Shown here: one piece after another, positions 33,399 to 39,286 of the stretch
How positions within the stretch are numbered: position 1 is the stretch's first letter
How the letters are laid out: each line of letters starts with the position of its first letter
DNA from: Terana coerulea
Lineage: Eukaryota > Basidiomycota > Agaricomycetes > Polyporales > Phanerochaetaceae
Assembly: GCA_024811115.1 (NCBI GenBank)
Contig: JAKOGH010000218.1
Span: 1-39,286, forward strand
Direction: 5' to 3'
Length of the DNA: 39,286 nucleotides
Notes under the pieces: generated by a model
Databases searched by the model: none
Told to the model about the DNA's origin: nothing
What the model saw: only the letters and a program-made list of their open reading frames with translations
Translations under genes and position numbers: made by a program

Positions 33399-35092
33399 AT
33401 GTCGCAGTCCACAGGGGAGATCACTCAGGAGGTTACTGAAATGTACGTTCTCCGCTGTTTGTGTATTGCTCTGCATGTTCAACTGACGCTGCGGACAGTC
33501 AATCTGACGGCTACGTTGTGGTGGCGACGACTGGTATGTGCATATTAACTCCCCATGCCTTATACTAACATATCAATCACCAGCTATGGTCATTTACGAG
33601 TACCTCATGACCTTCGACCAAGAAGTCGCGGCAGTGTGGAAGAGGAAACTGACAATAACCTCGATTCTCTTGCTGTCAACGCGCTGGTTGATGTGCTTGG
33701 GACAAGTCATGAGTTGGCTGGTTCCGTCAAATGTACGTATCCCTCAGCAATACAGCATAAGACTACAAAATATGCATGGGCTTTGATAGAGGTTTGTGAC
33801 GTAGTTTGGCTCTCACCGTAGACGAGCTGACGGCGGTATACATCCAGGTGCAGTTCTGTCACATTAGTAAACCAGATCCTAGTCCTTGTTGCATTCGTTC
33901 AAGTTGCTGGTGCGTCCAAATATTTCATCTGCCGTTTGGTGATCACTAGTACTTAGTTATCCCAGTCTTCTCCACACTAAGAGTGTATGCCATGTGTGCC
34001 GGAATGAAGCTCGCCCATGTTATTTCTACCGCAGTGTTCTTTCTCAGCATGGTGCCTGTCATTACCAACTCGGTGAGCCGCGCGTATCGACTTCCTCCAA
34101 GCGCTCATTCAGATTCCAGGTTGCGGTGGCACGGTACTCCTACGTTTGGGAGGGTCCACCGTTCAATGAGTGTGTTACCCCAATCAATCTTCCCGACGAG
34201 GCTTTGACTGCGTGAGTAATCAGACGTATATGCACGAATATATGTCTGATTAAGATGCAGGTGTGAGTGTTTAAATGAGAAAAAGAGGATAATGTAGACT
34301 GATGTCGGACGCTTCAGTCTTGTTCCTAACGCGGGGATCAGCCGTGGTGGCAGACTTACTTGTTCTCGCATTTACATGGGTGAAGACGTTCCAACAATGG
34401 CGAGAAGCGCGCAGGCTACATCTCCCTGCGTCGATTTCGACATGTTTGATCCGTGACGGTAGGAGGCTGTTTATTCACGCAAGAACGTACCTCATGATAA
34501 CCGTCTTCAGGAACCTGGTACTTTCTGTACGCCTCTTCTCCTCATGTACGGATTAAGCTCATCGTGTGTTTGCTGCAGAGCTTTACTGGGCGTGAATATT
34601 ACACAGATGCTGACGCATAATAGCTCATCCCCTGTTGTACGTCGCTGCCCTGCATTGCCTCTGTTGGCGCTGACATTTGTAGCCAGGCGAGCAACGTGGT
34701 CAGCCAACTGGTTTCCACATTGGTGAGTGCAGCTATCGCGCGTCCATAACAGACATTGACCTCCGTATTAGCCTTCGGTTCTTATTGGTCGATTCATGCT
34801 CAATCTCCGTCAGCTTAACCAGTCTGAAAGCTCGACGTCGGATTCCAATGCACAGCACCTCTCTCGGTTCTCCATACCGAACTTCAACGTTCCCTCAAAC
34901 GTCATTGGAAATATCGGCGAATGCTTGGATCACTACGGGGAGGGGGTCGCACTCCAAAGCTGCGAGGACAACATTGGTGGCGACAAACCCGCAAGACATG
35001 GCAATGAAACCTCGGTAGACTTCTCGGGCGGAGCTGTATCAAGTGATCCCAGTAATATAGTGGAGGTACGTTTTTTGATTTGTTTTAGATAG
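33399..35092 (+). CDS. DUF6533-type seven-span membrane protein, paralogue 4 (intact)
   Basis: Exons: 33399-33442, 33499-33533, 33584-33732, 33790-33791, 33848-33909, 33966-34072, 34120-34211, 34261-34262, 34318-34458, 34511-34526, 34579-34636, 34687-34722, 34772-35092: 1,065 nt, 354 aa, no internal stop. All twelve introns are 47-57 nt. Predicted helices at about 19-38, 50-72, 80-100, 112-131, 165-190, 211-229 and 238-256. Motifs: VIYEYLMTFDQEVAAVWKRK (DUF6533), FSTLRVYAM, LSMVPVITN, ADLLVLAFTWVKTF, ALLGVNITQM, GRFMLNLRQLN. The cytosolic tail has DSNAQHLSRFSIPNF and IGNIGE. Two exons are 2 nt (AG and GT). A 59-nt intron (35066-35124, GTACGT...CCCAG) is also possible near the end and would move the stop to 35167-35169; paralogue 1 has a matching donor there. 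Ligand or partner unknown. Confidence 0.87.
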
Positions 35093-35337
35093 CACCAGGT
35101 GTTTCGCTCACTATGGCATCCCAGACATTACGAGACCCGAACATGAAACACATCGACTCGGAACAGTAGACTCAAACTTAGACGGCATCCCCAGGTACCC
35201 ACCGACGAGGTCCAAGCTTGAGCCTGATGGCGTGGAAGGGTCCGCGCGCATTGAGCACCTTAGCTTTTTGCTTCTCTATCATCGCCTTGTTTATAACGCG
35301 TTACCACAGTACACATGCATACATTGACCATCCGTAG

Positions 35338-36688
35338 ATGCATCGCACGCTTGTGCGAGTGTATTATGATTTGCCCGTGGTGTCGGACAAAGCAATCCGT
35401 GTTGTTGTGGGTGTCCACGCGTGCATGCTTGACCACTCAAGTCTGAGACAAATACGCCTTTTTACCTTTTGTACGCGGGAATATCTCAGGTCATTTTATT
35501 CGGTACGTGCTGAAATACAATAGTGCATATTTTACTGCTGACCATGGTATGACCCTAGTCAACAACCTCGATCACGTTTTTGAATAGCCGAGCGGCCTAT
35601 GCTTTCATGGAGGTCCCTCTGTACCCGATCCTGCTTACCCTAGGTGACGGGCCCAAGTATTTAACCATCCGTATAAGTGCTTCAGAACTCGACACGAGTT
35701 ATGTCCTATTCTTTCTGACCGACTCCCCAACTCTGCAAACTCCATCGCCATGGTTCTGCTCACAGTACCTTCAATTTCGAGCCTACTACTGTACGGCACC
35801 TACCAGGATGCAGTCTATGACCTTTTCCTGGACTATAGACATCAGTGTGTGCCGGAGCTCACCATAGACATAACAAAATACCTCAACCAATCGCCTTATT
35901 CCGATGTTGACAATAGCGGGGACTTGATAGTAGCCCCAAAAGGTACGTACAGCCCGCGTTTCATATTTTGCATTCCGTTCATCAGCCTGTACTTCATGCA
36001 GACGTCGAAACACTCCTCTCGGTGTTCAAAGAGGAACTCCCGGCCTGCGACAATCTCACGTCTTTCACTGCGATCGTACGGATTGCCAGCAAAGAACGAC
36101 CGGAAATCGGTGCCCTGGCATGGCAGTGCCTTCTGTGCATGATTGGTAGCCTGCCTCGAACTGTGTGCCATGTCACAGCGGAGATATGCATTAGCAACAG
36201 CTCGCAAGAAGCCCAAGTGCTAGAGTTCCCCTTCGCTGATCTGCAAACGGTGATCCAACACAGCGAATTGCGCAACGAGGCCCTCCAAAGCTTCGCCGTC
36301 TACATAAGCGAACAACCGAGGTATCACTGCAGTGAATACATTGAGCCCATCACACCCGAGACGGTCCAGGTATTCCGAGAGCGCATAGGAAAGGGGCTTC
36401 AGGATCTGGATTCTGCTGGAAAGCTAACCGTGCGGCGGTACCGGGGCGCCCCAGGTGGTGAGGCACATATGCCCTTGGATTAGTGACTGTTCTCGCGCTC
36501 ACGCAGAGTGACGCTACGCTTTTTCAGAATACGATAGCGACTGGGAAGAACGGCAGGACGAGAATGAACCGGTGACGTATGCGACCGGTGGCAGTGAGTA
36601 CTGCTTGCATTGGGGTGTCGTCGTTTCTCACACATTGGCTATAGACGGCAGCCCAACCACTAACAATGACCCGGACTGTGACAACTAA
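35338..36688 (+). CDS. LRR/F-box-like mushroom protein, C-terminal part, one frame break
   Basis: Reads SSLRQIRLFTF...RSFYS up to 35514, then an intron and a second block from about 35561 (FLNSRAAYAFMEVPLYPIL, SASELDTSYVLFFL). The frame then shifts by one at CC (35748-35749), and MVLLTVPSISSLLLYG begins at 35750. From there exons 35750-35942, 36002-36457, 36528-36593 and 36645-36688 are in one frame (IVRIASKERPEIGALAW, DLQTVIQH, RNEALQSFAVYI, ETVQVFRERIGKGLQDLDSAGKLTVRRYRG), ending in an acidic tail (YDSDWEERQDENE). The strand pattern and the ending (VFxERIxxGLxxLxxAGxLxVxRYRG) match the leucine-rich ends of mushroom F-box-like proteins. The F-box itself is not seen. If an extra C is assumed at 35749 the two halves join. 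The second part is well supported; the 5' extent is not. Confidence 0.6.
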
Positions 36689-36955
36689 AATCTCTCTCAC
36701 GCTTACTGTAAACCTGGGCAGTGGCGATATCATGCTCAAGATACGCGAGATAGTTTAGAGCAGGGACTGAGTGAAGTATTCGGGGATTAAGTTCCACACC
36801 CAACCGTCCAGTTGACGATGCTTCCCGGATCATTAGATTGTTTTCATGTTCTCCCATTAAATCGATGACTTGTCCAAGTGCGATGTGATACATGTCCAGA
36901 GTTACAGGGAAATACATACAAGGATGGGTATAAGCGACAGGTACAGACTCTAAAA

Positions 36956-38415
36956 TCATAACGGGGTCTTCCCAGAAGCATAAGCCCGTAGACAGTGTAC
37001 AAGAGGGTAATATACGACCTCGGCAGGCTTTAGGTTCGCGTTGAACGCCTCGGGTAAATTCTACACGAGGATAGTCAGCGAAGACACGGCGCTTTATGAA
37101 ACCTGCGGGACGTACCGAGACCTTGCTTGCCATGTCGACGTTCTCCAGCAAGTTGGCGCAGGCCAGCCGCACCATGTGCCACGCGTCCTCAAAACCGCAT
37201 AGCCGATCTCCGATCTCCTTGCAGTCTCGCTTTGCCTCGCCTAGGGTCGACCGTATAGTACTAGTCGAGTCGGACTGAGGGCCCGCTATGCGAAGAAGTG
37301 TCAGTCTTAGAGGACTCCCGTAGTTCGTATCGGTCAATAGGAGACTTACAATGCGACAACTCTACGTCCACACGGAGAAATGGACCTGATCATGCTATGT
37401 ATGAGAAGCGGCAACTGGAGTTCGACGGGCTGATAACCTTACCGCAGGTGAAGCGGATGGCTCCAACGTGCGAGAGCATAGTATGGAAGACCTTAATCAA
37501 TGTATCCAAAAGTGCATTGAGAGCCTAATCGTAGAATTCTTCAGCGATGTCTAAATATATGAGCACAACTGCTCTGACCTTCCAAATGGACATGCATAGC
37601 CTGTAATTCGGACCCTAAGCTCGATATGCGTCCTTTAAAGCGCAGAACGAGGACTTACTCTTCCACCCCGGACCAGAGGGAGTAAAGCCACCCATTCTGA
37701 TCAGCTTGTAGCCTAAGGTAGCTCGAGACCTTGACGGGAAACGTCTCAACCTGTTTGCCGAGCTCGTGGAATCGAGCAGATGTCTTCTTGGCACTTTCCT
37801 GGTGTATTGGGACAGTCTAGAGCAAAAACTGTTACATCCCGGTGACCATTCATTCCCTACAAGGTGGCGCACCTCAATGAATTTGTTGATCATGATCTTC
37901 TTCTCTTGGACGGACATTCTCCCTCGTGACAAGGGTACAAGGATGGTGCCATAGTCTGTGGCGCTGTCGTCAGCATGTCATGGAGAGGTGATCGGTATGC
38001 CCTTGTATTACTGTTAAGAAAGCTGGCGCATTGGCTGGCGTTGAGCTGAGAGTCCTTGTACAGCTTCCTATGTTTCTGCGGTCCAAGTGACTGGGTTTGA
38101 TTGGATCGCATGCGCAGCGACTGCGGTGCTTGCCTTCGACAGCCCAACCCATTCCGTTGTCAACTCATGGTCCTCGCCAATCTTCGGCGTCGTCTCCAGC
38201 TGCAACGCGACTGACTTGAACAGCTTCTGGATCTCCTCGTGGTCTCTGGATAGCTGCGCGAAAGACTCCTTCAGCTCGCGTTCGGCTTGAAGTTCTTCGT
38301 ATGTAGGCAGTCTTGCTGACGACCCAGAAGGGCTTCATGCGGCATCCTGGCGTTCCACCGCACGAGGAGAGGAAGAACCGCGACGGAGGTGATGGTGAAG
38401 GGACGAAGATCCCAT
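36956..38415 (-). CDS. All-helical coiled-coil protein of unknown function (10 exons)
   Basis: Exons, minus strand: 38415-38364, 38315-38149, 38090-38012, 37955-37873, 37798-37659, 37600-37579, 37524-37443, 37385-37350, 37285-37116, 37060-36956: 936 nt, 311 aa, every joint in phase, introns mostly 48-66 nt. Heptad-rich helix at about 20-65 (YEELQAERELKESFAQL, DHEEIQKLFKSVALQLE). A second helical block covers about 105-155 (MSVQEKKIMINKFIE, ARFHELGKQVETF). A more hydrophobic helical stretch at about 165-205 (WLYSLWSGVEELCMSI, ALNALLDTLIKVFHTMLSHV) precedes a last helical block (EAKRDCKEIGDRL, DAWHMVRLACANLLEN). No enzyme motif. Coils flanking an amphipathic or hydrophobic middle could be a scaffold or a membrane-acting helical bundle; that is speculation. 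Only the first exon (MGSSSLHHH) is uncertain. Confidence 0.72.
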
Positions 38416-38905
38416 GGCGGACCCGCAGCATGAGCGCTGCTCGTGATTTACATGAGGCATCAGCGGGTCATCCAGATGAGGCAGGTATCAGCCCCGTGGC
38501 GCCAGAGCGCCAACTTTTTCGAGCGAGCTGCACCGCCGTCTGCCGGCCGTCTGCAAGACCGTCACAATCATCCTTAGATTCCGGTCGGTTTATGTTCGGC
38601 TTTTGTGACTTGCTGAACCTCCAAGTGCTTACACCCATCCCAAAGTCAGGTTATGGGCCTGCTCAACCATACCGTGCGGCCATGATGCAACGGTAAGCTC
38701 CTGGTCCCTTGTGGATCATAGTGACTGGCAGCTGTCTGAGATTGGTGTCAACAGCAAGGGGCTGATAGCGCGATTTCTGTACTTGGCTGCTATTCGCGTT
38801 GCGGATTTCCTCGAGGGCGTGATCTGGAGTCAATCCACGCGAATATCATATCCAGTGAGTGTGTCATAGCTGTCGCTGCTGCTGGCGATGACTAGAGGTA
38901 TCTAG
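38416..38905. other. Divergent promoter region
   Basis: Lies between the minus-strand helical-protein gene and the plus-strand kinase-like gene, so both promoters are probably here. No supported gene; acceptor-like CTAG at 38902-38905 marks the likely start of a kinase exon, with its first exon somewhere upstream. Confidence 0.4.
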
Positions 38906-39286
38906 CCGTCGGAAGCTCTTCACTGGCCTCTTGAGGTACTGCAAGCAAAGCTTGCCCAAGCGACCCCGATCACGGGTTCGGAGAACATGTCGGGCACCCC
39001 AGTAGCCTACAGGCTCGACGATACCACCATGTCCAAAGTCTGCACAAGCATAGAGCCCCCTCAGGACCCGGATGCACAACGCGAGGTACTAGCTTTGCGG
39101 CTTGTGCATGAGCATACGTCTATACCGGTGCCTCGTGTACATCACACGTTCCGCCACGGCTTCCACGTGATAGTCATCATGGACTTCATCGACACGGCGA
39201 CCGCTTGGACCATGCGTGGATAAAACTCTCTCTATGGGCTAAGCTTCGTACTACGTGTACACTCCGCAGATACGTCAAGCAGCTAC
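38906..39286 (+). CDS. Aminoglycoside-phosphotransferase/protein-kinase-like protein, 5' part, runs off the window
   Basis: An exon from 38906 reads LEVLQAKLAQATPITG, then PVAYRLDDTTMSKVCTSIEPP, DAQREVLALRLVHEHTSIPVPRVHHTF and FHVIVIMDFIDTATAW. These are the N-lobe landmarks of the mushroom APH-like kinase family: the lysine strand (VxKVC), the helix ending EHTSIPVPRV, and the hinge (IVMDFID). The frame then meets TAA at 39221, but one base over it continues HAWIKLSLWAKLR...LRRYVKQL, the expected next block. A missing C in the CC at 39210-39211 explains the break. The catalytic loop lies beyond the window. The true start codon is not certain: ATG at 38987 is in frame, but homology-like sequence begins before it. 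Confidence 0.72.

Noticed and set aside
33733..33847. The roughly 110-nt intervals read as nested 'twin' introns (stwintrons) with no exon between
   Set aside because: Removing the whole interval leaves the downstream exon two bases out of phase in all four paralogues, so two bases must be retained.

Overview
The window looks like nuclear DNA of a filamentous basidiomycete (Agaricomycetes, polypore-like). The evidence is the gene structure and the families. Introns are numerous and almost all 46-60 nt, with GT-AG ends and CTRAY-like branch sites. The families are typical of mushroom genomes: DUF6533-type multi-spanning membrane proteins, an F-box protein with an N-terminal coil, a CHAT-domain remnant, a 2-oxoglutarate/Fe(II) dioxygenase, an aminoglycoside-phosphotransferase-like kinase, Ty1/copia retrotransposons and hAT-type MITEs. 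I saw no rRNA, complete tRNA or CRISPR array.

Layout: 0.5-1.5 kb (-) decayed GNAT acetyltransferase; 2.4-4.2 kb (-) DUF6533 paralogue 1, intact; 5.8-7.4 kb (+) F-box protein; 8.5-9.8 kb a 1,230-bp non-autonomous hAT-like element; 10.0-12.0 kb (+) C2-domain protein, 3 exons; 12.7-13.6 kb (+) orphan C-terminal end of a subtilisin-like protease; 14.3-15.0 kb a palindromic GGTTCG-rich element; 16.2 and 18.5 kb two copies of one hAT MITE, each with an exact 8-bp target duplication; 17.4-25.9 kb (+) DUF6533 paralogue 2, a pseudogene split by the second MITE and by a 6.5-kb copia element on the opposite strand; 27.3-29.0 kb (+) DUF6533 paralogue 3; 29.1-29.6 kb CHAT fragment; 29.7-31.1 kb (-) dioxygenase; 31.7-32.7 kb decayed beta-sandwich surface glycoprotein; 33.4-35.2 kb (+) DUF6533 paralogue 4, intact; 35.3-36.7 kb (+) LRR/F-box-like protein, C-terminal part; 37.0-38.4 kb (-) intact 10-exon all-helical protein; 38.9 kb to the end, start of a phosphotransferase-like gene.

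The window is mostly an accessory, transposon-rich region around a dispersed family of four DUF6533 genes. The most unusual observation concerns that family. All four copies keep their reading frame only if two separate 2-nucleotide exons are spliced in. Each lies between two normal-sized introns at the same place in every copy, although intron sequences and the dinucleotides differ. A second pattern is that several unrelated genes are broken only by one-base length differences in short homopolymers. That suggests either base-calling errors or very recent decay, and it affects which genes should be called pseudogenes.
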